Source of the DNA: Carya illinoinensis
Lineage: Eukaryota; Streptophyta; Magnoliopsida; Fagales; Juglandaceae
Assembly: GCF_018687715.1 (NCBI RefSeq)
Contig: NC_056752.1
Location: 47,905,837 to 47,969,836 of the forward strand
Length of the DNA stretch: 64,000 bases
Direction: 5' to 3'
In this document: piece by piece, positions 1-12,800 of the stretch
Layout of the letters: each line of letters begins with the position of its first letter
How positions within the stretch are numbered: the stretch's first letter is position 1
Program-made: the position numbers and the translations under genes
Notes under the pieces: model-generated
What the model saw: only the letters and a program-made list of their open reading frames with translations
The model's database searches: none
What the model was told of the DNA's origin: nothing

Positions 1-842
1 ATAGACCCCAAAACAATTTTCATGTCTGAAAAAAGAATCATCTAATCGCCCCACCACCTTCATAAAAATCTAAAATGAAAACAAAACTGTTTTCACAAAG
101 GAAAAAAACTTTTCTATTTTAAGTGGACCGGCTACTTTCATAGACAGACAAAACACACCTCAAAAAATTTTCTCAAATTTCCGTATGTAAACATGGTTTT
201 TTTTGGCTTACATAGCAATGGAACTTCCTCTTTGTGTCATCATTGCCAAAGTATTAGCCGATTTAATCCCAGATAAAATAGATGTGTGGTATCTAAATGG
301 TGCAGTCCAGGAAGAAAAGGGTTTCATTGCCTTCTATTTTCTTCTTATGAATGGGTGGACTTGCTTTTTTGCTTTTGGTACGCGAATCATTCAAAATGGG
401 AAAAAAATATTTTGAATGGTCATCAGATTAAGTTAACTTCTATAACTTTTTACTTAAGAACTTTGCGTTCTTTCAATTTCTTGGTTTCATTGAGGACTCA
501 TTAGGCCATTCTGGATACATGAATTATATGGATAATTGATGACCTTGCTAGCTGTTTCTTGATGTGCCTTGCTTTGGAATTATAGATTAGTGAGTTTTGA
601 CACCTGTTCAAAGAGGAGCTCGTTTCTTCAAGTTCTTTTTTCTTTTTTAAAGAAACTGCTCTACGGTTTCTTTTCTGATGGTTTCCTCTATGTGCATATG
701 CCTTGTTCATGGTCTTGTTATGTTCTCTAACCTCTGTTTTGGACGAGATCGAACAAATTGTTTTTTCTGCTTTTTAATCAATCAAACAATAAAAAACTGC
801 ATCCATTCTTCATTGTAATATGTATACTTTTTGTTGTTATAG
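1..842 (+). other. Upstream intron sequence of the SEC24 gene
   Basis: No exon of the SEC24 gene or of another recognisable gene is visible here. The stretch ends in a good 3' splice site (AG at 841-842), so at least its right part is intron, and the 5' exons of SEC24 must lie to the left of the window. Short open frames are present but resemble nothing I recognise. Confidence 0.6.
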
Positions 843-3800
843 GTTGTAGATTTTGCGGATATTGGTCCTGTTCGATGTTCTCGCTGCAAAGCCTACATCA
901 ATCCTTTCATGAAGTTCATCGATCAGGGAAGGCGGTTCATCTGTAACATTTGTGGTTAGTAAAAACAATTGCTGTGTATTTCTGTTGTTTATCTGGTGTT
1001 TAGTAGCTTGTTTGTATGTTGTGGAGATTGAACATCTCACCCTTTTCCTCGCTTCCCAATTTATTTATAGATACACTGTTTGTAATGTGTATTACACACA
1101 GGTTTCAATCTTGTCGAGATTTTAGAATGACATACACCTGTGAGCTACTAATGATGTATATTTACTCATGGTGGTGGCTTTACAACATGCCATTTCTTTT
1201 GCAGGATATACTGATGAGACTCCCCGTGACTACCACTGCAACCTGGGTCCAGATGGTAGGCGTAGGGATGCTGATGAAAGGCCTGAGCTATGCAGAGGAA
1301 CAGTTGAATTTGTTGCTACCAAGGAATACATGGTTGGTTAATTCATAAGATCTGCTATGTGAATTGAAATTTATGTATGTATTTTTCTTGTGACTAGTTT
1401 AGTTCTTTTTAATGACAACTAGGATTTTCCTTTCACTAACTAGCTTATTGGGTGCTCACTGTCATGGCACTTATCAATATCATGTCTATGTAAGACACTT
1501 ACCTAGAAGTCAACCTTGTATCACTTGATGGACTTTTATGAACGGTGGGCTTTATTTCTAGATTGAAAACGTCCATTTGTGAATAATGAATTTTTGTTTT
1601 CTTTATTTTTTCTTGTGTCAAAACAAGCAAAAAACAGTTGAATGCAGAAGTTAAAGTTTTTTTATTGGTCAATAAGGATTTTATTGATGAGAAGTAGGCA
1701 TATCCCAGGTACACAGGACATAAAAGAGCAACACCTGGGCTTGATTGACTGGCCTAGGAGTAATTTAGTATAATATAGTTGTTAAGTGGTTCCTTTGTTC
1801 TCGCTTATAAAAAAAAAGTGGTTCCTTTGTTCTTACTTATAACAAGAAGAAGAAGAAAATGATTCCACTGATCTTAGTTTTAGAAGACTTTTTTTTCCCT
1901 TCTCTGGTTTGCTGGACCAAGTGATTTTTTGCTTCTATTAACTTAATTCAGGTGCGTGATCCCATGCCGGCTGTTTATTTCTTCCTCATCGATGTATCCA
2001 TGAATGCAATACAAACTGGGGCAACTGCAGCAGCATGCAGTGCAATCAGTCAAGTTATTTCTGATCTTCCAGTAAGTTTGCCTAGTCTGTGTAGTATTTG
2101 ATCGTGATTTTTTATAAAAACATATTCTTTATTGTTTTTTCCCTGCATTAATTGACGCATGATCTAATCCCTGCTTCTGTCCGTTGAGATCTTTAGTTGT
2201 ACAAGGACACACATCAATTTTTTGGTTTGTTATTTCTTGAGGCCAAGTCAATATATGCATTCATTACAGTTAGTGAATTATATATTGATGATTTTTTCTT
2301 GCAGGAAGGTCCTCGGACAATGGTTGGAATTGCTACATTTGACTCCACCATCCATTTTTACAATTTGAAACGTGCCCTGCAACAGGTCACTACTAATTGT
2401 TAATAAATTTTTTCATTCTCCAAAAGCTTAAGAACTGTATTCAGAATAAAAATTTGATTCTAGTGTAAGATATCAATTATTTTTGGGCTACAGAAATGTG
2501 CATGAATTAATTTCTTTGGGATGAATGTGGGATAACTAGTGAAAGAGGAAAAGGCAAAATTCATACATATCCTGCCTCTAGTTTTGGTTAGATCTGCAAT
2601 GAACAGTTACAAGCATCATCATCTGTATGATTTTTGGTCGTGATTTATGACATCGTGCCTCTAGTTTTATCCTGTTGCTAGGGAGTTCTGGTTGATAGTT
2701 CTCTTTGGTTGGAATTTCATGGTTTATGCCAGAGTTGGTAGTGGGTTTATTATGGTGTTGGAAAAATCATTTGGTGGGGATGTGAGTAGTATTATTCTGA
2801 ATGCCATTTGACATTCTTTCATATGGTATATGTGGAGGGAGAGGAATGAATGCTTGTTCATTTGAAACATACTTTTACTGTCCATAATTTGGAAATGTTC
2901 CACTGATTTCAGTTTCACATATGTTTGCAGCCACTAATGCTCATTGTTCCGGATGTCCAAGATGTTTATACTCCTCTGCAGACTGATGTTGTTGTTCAGC
3001 TCTCTGAGGTTAGTTTAAGCTATAAAATGTCTTCTTTTTGCATTGCTTCATGGTTCTGCTAATACGTAGATCTCTAGCACTTTCATTTAATGTTTATCAA
3101 TTTAATGAATTTCCAAATGCATTAATTAGTTTTTGTGTGTTCTAGTGCCGCCAACATTTAGAGCTATTGCTGGAAAGCATTCCAAACATGTTTCAGAACA
3201 ACAGAACTGCTGAATCAGCCTTTGGTGCTGCAGTCCAGGTGTGTCCTTCTATACGAGGAAATTATGTCTACACATGCTGTCTATGCACTTTCAATTGGTA
3301 ATCCATAGGGGTTGGCTCAAGTGGTAAGGCCTTGGGCTTGGGGGTATACTCCCCTCACGTCTAAGGTTCAAAACTCTTTGGGTGCAAACAATTTCTAGGG
3401 GCCATTGAATTGGGAGATTTTTCCATTGAATTACCCGAGGTGCACTTGCGGGAAACTCCTTGCTGAGGGCCGTGCACCATCGGGATTAGTCGGGACGCTG
3501 TTCCCGGACACCCAGTGCCAATAAAAAAAATGCACTTTCAATTGGTACAGTGAAACTATGTTAGCAGCATAGTGGTTTATGAATGTGCTTATGAATTGTT
3601 TTGTGAGTGTGAAACCCAGTTTTAGCTTTGAGTCACAATTATATATGCATTTCTTGTTAATGATTGGTCACCGTATGGATATATAATGAGAAGATGCGGC
3701 ACACATATCTATTGCAATTTGGAATTTTGTTTGGGTGTTCATGAAATAAATATTATCATATGTCAGCAGATTGTGAGAACTTGATATTGTATAATTTAAC

Positions 3801-6800
3801 GACGTGTATTTTCATGAAATGATGTTTGATCATTGTACATTCTAGCTTTTATTAATACAATTTTCCGCGTTCATTGGAAGAAATGTATTTGATTATTGCA
3901 CATATTTTAAGTTTTTGTTCCTGTCAGGCTGCTTTTTTGGCAATAAAGAGTAGCGGAGGAAAACTGCTGGTATTTCAATCGGGTAAGCTCACAGTTTTCT
4001 ATACAATAAATACTCTTATTGGTAACATTTGTTGCATTCTTGTTACTTATAAAAATAAAAAACATTTGTTGCATTCTTGTTTATGGTTGGTGTATACAGT
4101 GAATTATGTGGGGCCCTTCCTGCATTTTTCTTCTTGAGTAAGTTTGTTGAAAACCTCAAATTAAAGAACAAAACAAACACCATGTCTATTTTGATTAATG
4201 TGCCTGCTATACTTTGTCATTCAGATGTTTCAGTTGCATGGTGCATAAAAGCAAATCTTGGAGATAAGTGTACAAACATTTCTAACAATGTTGGTTGTTT
4301 CTCTACAGCTAAGTCAAAAATGGGGAAATTTGATGATGAAGATATCAGGAAATTAAAATCAGGGATTTAGTATGTGGGTTTGTACCTAAATAGAAAAAAT
4401 GGAAAGATGGATAATTTTAGGAATTTTTTCTAAGGAGATAGTTATAGAATTGATTTTGTTAAGCATGTCTGAATTGGAGTTGTGGAAGGGAAGAGAGCCA
4501 AAAATTCAAATTTGAGCGTTTTTATTAAACATCAGAAACTGAGGTCAAAGCAAATGGTGAGTCTGGATGTGAGACTGGAGCAGCTTGGAGTCAGGAAAGT
4601 GGGTTTGTGTTCTAATCAAATGGTTGAGTTGTAGAAACTAAGCTATGTGGCTTGTTGAGAAAATTATAGGATCAGATCTATTTTGTATTTTTTAGTGTGT
4701 TCTAAAACAAATTCTTCATGCAGGGGTTGATAGTGGATGTCTGATATGGAGGTATCAAAATGGATATCACTTACTAAAGATTTTTTTATCAGTTTGATTA
4801 GTTGGCATCAAATTAATAACTGGTAGCCTGCAAATTGCAGCAATGTGAAAGATGGTCCTTATCTATCTAGTGTGGAGTCAATACCTTTTTGTTCGTCTCC
4901 CTGAATATAGGGCTGTTAAAAGTCAGACATGTCATTTTTAGAACTCATGAATATTTAAAACATTTTGATGATTGACTTGGAGCTCCATCTTTATGGATTA
5001 GGTATTCAAAACAATTTATGTATTTAGCTATGATCTTTATTTTTCACAGGAACTTTTGGTGTGCCTGAAGTCCATAATAATTTACCAAAAGGTTCTATTG
5101 CATCAGAGTATGCTGATGATTGTGCTATGTCTGTGTGCAGTCTTGCCGTCAACTGGCGTTGGATCACTTTCTGCTAGAGAGGCTGAAGGGCGAACTAATA
5201 TTTCTGCAGGGGAGAAGGTATAAATATCTTATATGTATGTTTCACCCACCATCTCTTTGTTCTTCAGATAATTATATGTAAAACTTATACGCACTAGACA
5301 GTGTAAGTGCTAGTATTGATCAGTGCAAGAGAAAAGTTAGTGCTGTGGTTTTGAATTGAATAATTTTCCTTACTGGATTTCAGGAGGCCCACAAATTACT
5401 CCAACCGGTAGACAAAACTTTAAAGACGATGGCAATTGAATTTGCTGAGTATCAGGTTGATTTTAGTTTCTTCTCACTTGACTCTAATGAAGATTTTGGT
5501 GATAAATTATGCCAACTGACATTTGTTAGCGGGTAGTACTAGGGAGCATGATTTGTATGGGCTAATTGTTATTATCGTGATTGTTCCAGGTGTGTGTTGA
5601 TATTTTTGTTACTACCCAGACTTACATAGACATTGCTTCCATCTCTGTCATACCAAGAACTACTGGAGGACAGGTATCAATGACTTTCAGATCACTGATC
5701 ACTGTGTGTTGTGAAATTTTAATTGTACTCGGTGCATGAACCGTACCAAAAGTATAGTTTAGCAAGAATGAAGGTGAACCCACAGAGACCTGTAAAAATG
5801 TAGTAAACCAATCAAATATAAACATAAATTCTAATCTAGTTCAGAAAAAGGAGTTCTAAAATAAAACAAGAAATTAAGAACTAAACAATCAATGAATCAA
5901 AGTAAGAAATAATTAATTTAATAAACTAATTAAAATAAAAGAACTAATAAATTCTAAATATTCAAATTAATCTAAACAATGAATAAATTACTAATGGAGA
6001 ATGAATTAAGGTTTTGGAATCCACCTCATTAATTCAAAGTAATATATTTATGATAATCAATTCTTTCTGTACATGTCTAGAAATCAATCTTGTTATCATG
6101 GAAAATATCATTGTTGAAACTCTTTTTTTTTTTTTTTAAAGAAAATATCTAAAGTATGTTCTTCTTCGCTCAAAGATATAAATCAAATCATCACTTGTAT
6201 TTGTTAAAACAAATCACAAAAAATATTAGATTTTATTTTTAACAAAATTATGAATCAGACTCTCAACTGATTAAGATTATTCTAGGTCATGAGAAAAACA
6301 TGATTGAACTCATATCGAGAATTTTCTCCCTGTCAATTGATATGAAGCAAGAACAATATATGGTTGAGCACACAAGTAACAGGGAAAAAATAAATCTCAT
6401 AAATAATATTACTAATCTTCAATGAGGTTTCATCCTCAACCTTAGTTGAAAACTTAGCTAGGCATGTTCACGAAAATAAATTCCAAAATCTGAATGTAAA
6501 TAAACAGTAACACAATATTTAAAAGAAACCAAAGAGAAATAAAATTATAGTATTCTCCGAATGTAAACATAGCTGTAAAACTGGAGGTAGAACTCCAGTT
6601 TTATTTTTCTTCTTCCATCCATGTTCTGTGCGGCGCTGTCTTCCATAATTTTTTTCTCCCTGTTGGTGTTCACCGTTTCGTCCAGTATGTGGTAGTGCAT
6701 TGCGGCGCCACATTCCCCCAAAAAAAAAAACAAAGATTCAAATCAATCTATACATCACATGTATGTGGCGCAAGTGCACACTATTGTATTTATATACATA

Positions 6801-9800
6801 GGAGGCCCTAGCTGTTTTTTTTCTTTTCTTTTTTCTTTTTTATCACTTCAACCTTGACTTTCCTTATTTCTTCACGTCTTTATTCCATTTGTAGTATTCT
6901 TCCCTCTTCCAACTTAGCAGCGGCACCACATTCCCTAAAAAAAAAAAACGAAGATTCAAATCAATCTATACATCACATGTATGCGGCGCAAGTGCACACT
7001 ATTGTATTTATATACATAGGAGGCCCTAGCTGTTTCTTTTTTTTTTCTTTCTTTTTTATCACTTCAACCTTGACTTTCTTATTTCTTCACGTCTTTATTC
7101 CATTTGTAGTATTCTTCCCTCTTCCAACTTCCTTTGAATAGCAGCCCCACTCCAATGCTTTGCTTCCCTTTTCTTTTCATTATCTACTATCTTTTACGTT
7201 CATGTTCACAGCTTATTTTTTTTATTACTCCTGTGAAAAAGTAAATATTTCATGACTAATAAAAAATATAAGTATTAACACTACATAGTTGTGATAATGC
7301 TTTATTTAGAATAGTAAAATTATGCACAATTAAACTATTATTAAAGTGCATGCGTGCCTGATTTTGCGTGAATTTGTTATGAACAGTAATACTTGAAGCT
7401 TCTCTCCAGTGTGTATTATCATTATGAGTTAATTGTATATACTGCACCCCTATCCAACTTTTATCTTACTGTACTGATCTGGTGCTGCCCATCGTCTCTT
7501 ATATCAACATAACGAGCTGCATCAACACAATTGAATGAGAGTGGGATGTAAATCTAGTCTATATCATTTTTCTATCACTATCGCATGGGATCCCTTTGCA
7601 GCAATGTCTATATTGACAAAAACGTGGCAGTTGGAAGTGTTTTTGTTTTCCATTTTACCCGTGTTAAAAGAGAGCCTGCCATTTGGAAAGGTTTAATAGC
7701 AAGTGTTCAAATTTCCTGCTACTAATGTATGTGCAGGTCACTGGAACATATCTTCTAAACTGCTAAGACCTGCAACCTAGGTTGAACTAAGCAATCATCA
7801 CTGCATGTGGAATAGGTTGCTGTGACCTTTCTTTTATTTTCTCCCCTTGCCACTCAAATGAGTCAAATCTGACTCGTGTTCTAAATCATTTAGTGGCATC
7901 ATACATTAAATCTGAATAATTGGTCAAAGAATTATAATTTTATCTTCTTGTTTTCTTCTGCTTACTTGGATTCCAGTATCATTTAAGCGCGAGCCCCATG
8001 ATGCTTATATTATAACAATAGTACTCTTCTTGCTTTCATGGTTGCCACTATCTCATTTGATTTTCAGAGGATGGTGAATTCTCCTATCAATATGTGGCAG
8101 TGCATTGCAAGTCTTTGTTTTTTTTTTTTAGGGAATCAAGAATTTTGTTCATAAGAAAAGGAGGCATAGCCCAAGTATACGTGATGTATACGTGAAAAGT
8201 ACCTATTTAGGGTTTACAACCGAAAGTAGAAAATCATGGACATTTAGGGGATGTTTGGGGACTGGGATGAGATGAGAATTTTGTGAATAGTAGTTAAATG
8301 GCTTGAGTTAAGATATTTTATTGGGTTTTGGGAAAAGAGAGAAAAAGTTTAATAAAACTATTATGAAGTTAAAATATTGTTAAAATGTAATTTTTTAAGA
8401 TTATTTTTGTTTTGAAATTTGAAAAAGTTGTATTATCTTTTGTATTTTGTTTGGAAGTTTGGGAGAGTTGTACTGATTAGATGCAAAAGTTGAATATTTG
8501 AAATTGAAAAGTGTTTGTGTTTTAGTGATGTTTGGGAAGGAACTTATGAGAAAATTTTGAAATGAGATGAGATGAGATGAGATGAGACGAGTCTAATTTC
8601 CCAAAACAACCCCTTAGTCCATTAAAATCAATGACCCCCGCCCATAAGAACAAGGTTTTCAATAAGAGAACTTTAAGTTCATTTATTATCCTCTTGCGAT
8701 CATCGAAGCTTCTATCATTTCTCTCTCTTCAAATGCACCAACACATACATATAGGGGCCATCTTTCATATTCCTGCTACTTGTGAATTGGCTAGAAGTCC
8801 TCTCCAGCTTGCTAGAAAATCTTCTAGCCTGCGAGGCATGGCCCAAGATAATCCTATTCCCTAAAAAACATTCCACATGGTCCTGACCACCTCACAATGT
8901 AAAAGTAGGTGATCTACTGATTTCCCATTCTTTTTACACGTGCAATATCAGACCAACACCATTAAACGTTTCCTCAGATTGTCTATAGTAAGAATCTTGT
9001 CTAGGGAGGTTGTCCAAACAAAAAAAAGCTTCTTTCAAAGGAGCTTTTGTCTTCCATATGTTGCTCCCTGAAAAAGTGGTCATGCCTTGGCTAGTTAGAA
9101 CTTGGTAGAATTATCTAACTGTGAATCTATCTTTCTTGGAGGGGCTCTAACTAATCTTATCTATGGTGTCCTTAGTCACTCTGACGGAATATAGTAAGGC
9201 AAAGAACTCGGTGCTAACCGCCAACTGCCAATCTTGTGCTACCCTAATGAAATTTACATTTCATTGAGGGGAACTACGAGAGAAGACCAAGAGACAAGCT
9301 AGTGAAGCATCAATCGCCTGTACAAGCTAAAAAATGTTAGGGAATGTTTCTTTGAGACTTTGTTCACCGCACCATTTGTTGTGCCAAAATTTGATTCAAG
9401 AACCATCACCTACCTCAATATGTGCATGTCTTAGGAAAGTCTTGCATCATTTTCTAATGTGTTTCCACAAACCCACCATATATGGTCCATGTACCTCATT
9501 TGAGCATCATTCTCCCCAAGGCTCCCTAAACTTTGAATCTATAACTAACTTCCATAGGGCCCCCCTTTCTTGTTGGTACCACTATAACCATTTACCCTAA
9601 AGAGCTTGACTGAACTTCATCAAATTACGGATCCCCAATCCACTCCCAAATATTGGTGTGCAAACAATCGACCCGTTCACCAGATGGAATTTGAACTCGT
9701 CCCCCATCCCACTTCACAAGAAATTCCGTTGTAGCATCTCAATACGTTTGGCTAGCTTTGTAGGGAGCAAGAACAAGGACAAAAAATAGGTTGGTACATT

Positions 9801-12800
9801 AGGAAGGGTATTTTTTATTAGAGTAAGCCTATCCCCTTTAGACAAGTATAACCTCTTCCAAGAAGCCAATCTACGTTCCATATTTCAATCATGGCGTTCC
9901 AAATCCCCTCTGATTTGAAAGGAGCATTCAAAGGTAGGCCAAGATACTTCATAGGTAGAGAAGATACCTTAGATCCCAAGAGGCGAGCTAGATTCACCGT
10001 GTTAGGGACAATTCCCATAGGCAGTAATTCAGACTTCCTCTCAAACTAGAGACAACTTCAAAACAAAGGAGGAGAGCCCTTAAAGGTTTAATGTGCCCAT
10101 GATTTGCTGTACAAAAGATGAGAGTATCATTGCAAAAAGCAAATGAGAAGTATCAATAGAGCCGTAATCACCATTCCTCACCAAGAAGCCATAGAGAAAG
10201 CCACCATCCTCAAGTCCCAAAATCATCTTACTAAGAGCTTCTGTGATGATAATGAAAAGTAATGGAGAGAGTAGATCTCCGTGTCTCAAACCATAGGAGG
10301 ATTTAAATAAATAAAAAAACCCATTGGCAAATCATTCACTAAGATAGAAAAGCGAACTGTAGAAATGCAATATGCTACCCAAGCATACCAGTTCACCCCA
10401 AAACCACTTCTTGCAAGTAGATAAAGCAAGAAGTTTCAGTTGACATGATCGTAAGCTTTCTCCATGTTTAGTTTGCAAAGTAATTCAAGTTCTTTATATT
10501 TGAGTCATCTGTCCAAGACTTCATTTGCAATTAATGTTGAGTCTACCTTTGATGAATACATTTTGAGGCTTCAAAATTAACTTATCCTTCACCATCCTCA
10601 ATCTGTTTGCCAAATCTATAGGAAGGATCTTGTACACCCCATTCAGAAGGCTAATAGGGTTGTAGTCTCTAACATCCAGGGACCCCATTTTGTTGGGAAT
10701 GAGAGCTAAAAAAGAGTGTTGAGACTTTTTTCAGACCTTTCATTGGCATGAAACTCTTGAAACGCGTTCATGAGATCATCCTTGATCACTCCCCAACAAA
10801 CTTGGAAGAAACTTGTATTTAGGTGTATTCTCTTGTATACTTCCTTTGTACTTGGGCTATGTCTATTTACTTGGAATAAAATCTCTTATTACCTATAAAT
10901 AAATAAATAAATAAATAAAAACTTGGAAGAAACCCATGGTAAAAACGTCAGGGCCTAGAGACTTTTCACTTTTCAAGCATATCAAGAAATATTCTCTCAT
11001 TTAGTTGCAAATAGCTTAATCAAATCTAGGTGGTCATGGATATCCGGATTCTCACCGGATCTCACATTTGTGGGAATGTGGATTCCCTTTAAAACAGATG
11101 GTGGCTTAATTCCCTTGTCTTGTGAAAGTTCAATCTCTCTTAAAATGATGTATTTGCCCTTGTTATCAATATCTTTTTCCTTACTGAACCACCTTTCCAC
11201 TCTTTGCCTAACTATTGTACATGCGACAGGTGGTGTGATCTCTTGTTGATGAATTATGTGTTTTTTCTTTTCCTTACGGTTATAGTTCTGTAGACAACAA
11301 CAAATCACGATGTTTATGCAATGTATTAGATCTCATTTGTTAGATTCCTTATGAAGCCAAACATAAGATTCATTACATTCTCTGACATAGAGATTCCTGT
11401 GCATCACATTCTTGGGAATTTAGATGCCTGAGGTATGCTCTATTCCCCAGCCAATCATCATCTGGTCATCATCTACATCATAAAAAGCCTTTATGTTGTA
11501 GGCATTAATTGCTTTGGCCTTTATATATACTGTCAGCTAAAGTTGCACTTATAAGGGCATTTGCTTATTCAAATGTCTGCTGAACCTACCATAAGTGCTC
11601 CATGCCACGCTGAAAGGTAAATGCACCGTGATATGAATTGTTTTCTTGAATTTACAAAGGGCAAAAGTTATCAATGATGGTTGTGTTCTTGTAAACCACC
11701 CGTTTCATGGTTTTTGAAGGATTTATAACTCTTTCCCCAGCTAAAATGAATTAGCGAAGCAGATTTCAAAATTATGCAATTGATGTAATTTTGATCTTTT
11801 ATGCATATTCAGGTCTTCAGTTTTGTTTTCTTGTGAATTTGCTGTTTCAAAGTACAACTTTAAATGCTGCCCAATATCTTCCAGGTTTATTATTATTACC
11901 CGTTCTCAGCTCTTTCTGATCCTGCAAAGCTTTACAACGATCTTAGATGGAATATAACCAGGCCTCAAGGTTTTGAGGCAGTGATGCGTGTGAGATGCAG
12001 TCAGGTATGCTTTTTGTTATACTGAAGTTTTTGTATGTAACAATAGTTTTCATGTTCTTAATAGTTGCTTTATTCTAGGTAGCTGATAGTGTTTTTGTCA
12101 TCATAGGGTATTCAAGTTCAAGACTACCATGGAAACTTTTGCAAACGCATACCAACAGATGTTGACCTACCTGGGGTTTGTATATCTGCATGATGCTTGA
12201 TTAACATTGTATTATTATTTTTTCATAAGTAATTGATTGTGTTATTACTATATAACATTTATTTCTATTGTCTATGAAACTTTAATGTCACGGAAACGCA
12301 GATTATGTTGACCAGCAGTAACTCTGAAATTTTGACGTTTTCATTATGGGGGAATAATCTGAAAGTTATTTTGGCGTTGTATCTTCAAACTATAATAGCA
12401 AGATTTACCCCTAGAGACGATTTATAATTTGAATTCAAGCATAGGCCAAATAAACAATCATATTAACGACACAACTTTCTGCTATGAAGGATGAAAAAAA
12501 AACTAAGTTTTGAGAATTCTTATATTCTTTTCTTTTTTCTTTTGAGAAGTAAGAATTTTGTGAATTCTTTTCCTCATTACAAGCTTCTTGTTATTCTTCT
12601 TACTTCATTTTTTGGTGTATTGGTCTTGCGAAAGGTAATCTTCTTCTTCTTCTTCCCTTTTTTGATGTATTGATCTTGCTGAAGGTCATCATGTTCATTC
12701 TTCTTACTTTGCCTGAAGTCTGTTCTATTTTCTGGTTTTCTTTCTCCTATTTTGGTTTTTTTTTGGAAACTCTGTGCTTTCTTTTTACTAAGTTTTCATA

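Larger units (their letters stand above)
8127..11100 (-). mobile_element. Degraded L1-type LINE, antisense in SEC24 intron
   Basis: Reading the minus strand, pieces of a plant L1 ORF2 are recognisable. They include an RT segment near 10.2-10.8 kb ([20 protein letters not shown], then [18 protein letters not shown]), the region after RT near 9.8-10.0 kb ([17 protein letters not shown]), and a zinc-finger RVT region near 8.9-9.1 kb. The 3' end with its tail lies at about 8127. Frames are broken by stops and frameshifts, so it is dead. The YxDD box is altered: the usual FADD after HLLF reads FAMI. The upstream (5') boundary is uncertain; an unassigned 103-codon frame lies at 10997-11308. A MITE and a second LINE tail are nested inside it. 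Confidence 0.75.

Noticed and set aside
203..415. A 70-codon open frame before the first SEC24 exon
   Set aside because: There is no recognisable domain, an overlapping frame exists in another phase, and it sits in probable intron.
1784..1833. An 18-bp direct repeat around cgcttataaaaaaa that looks like another tail-only insertion
   Set aside because: The right copy is itself followed by tacttataac, so a simple tandem duplication of about 32 bases explains it equally well.
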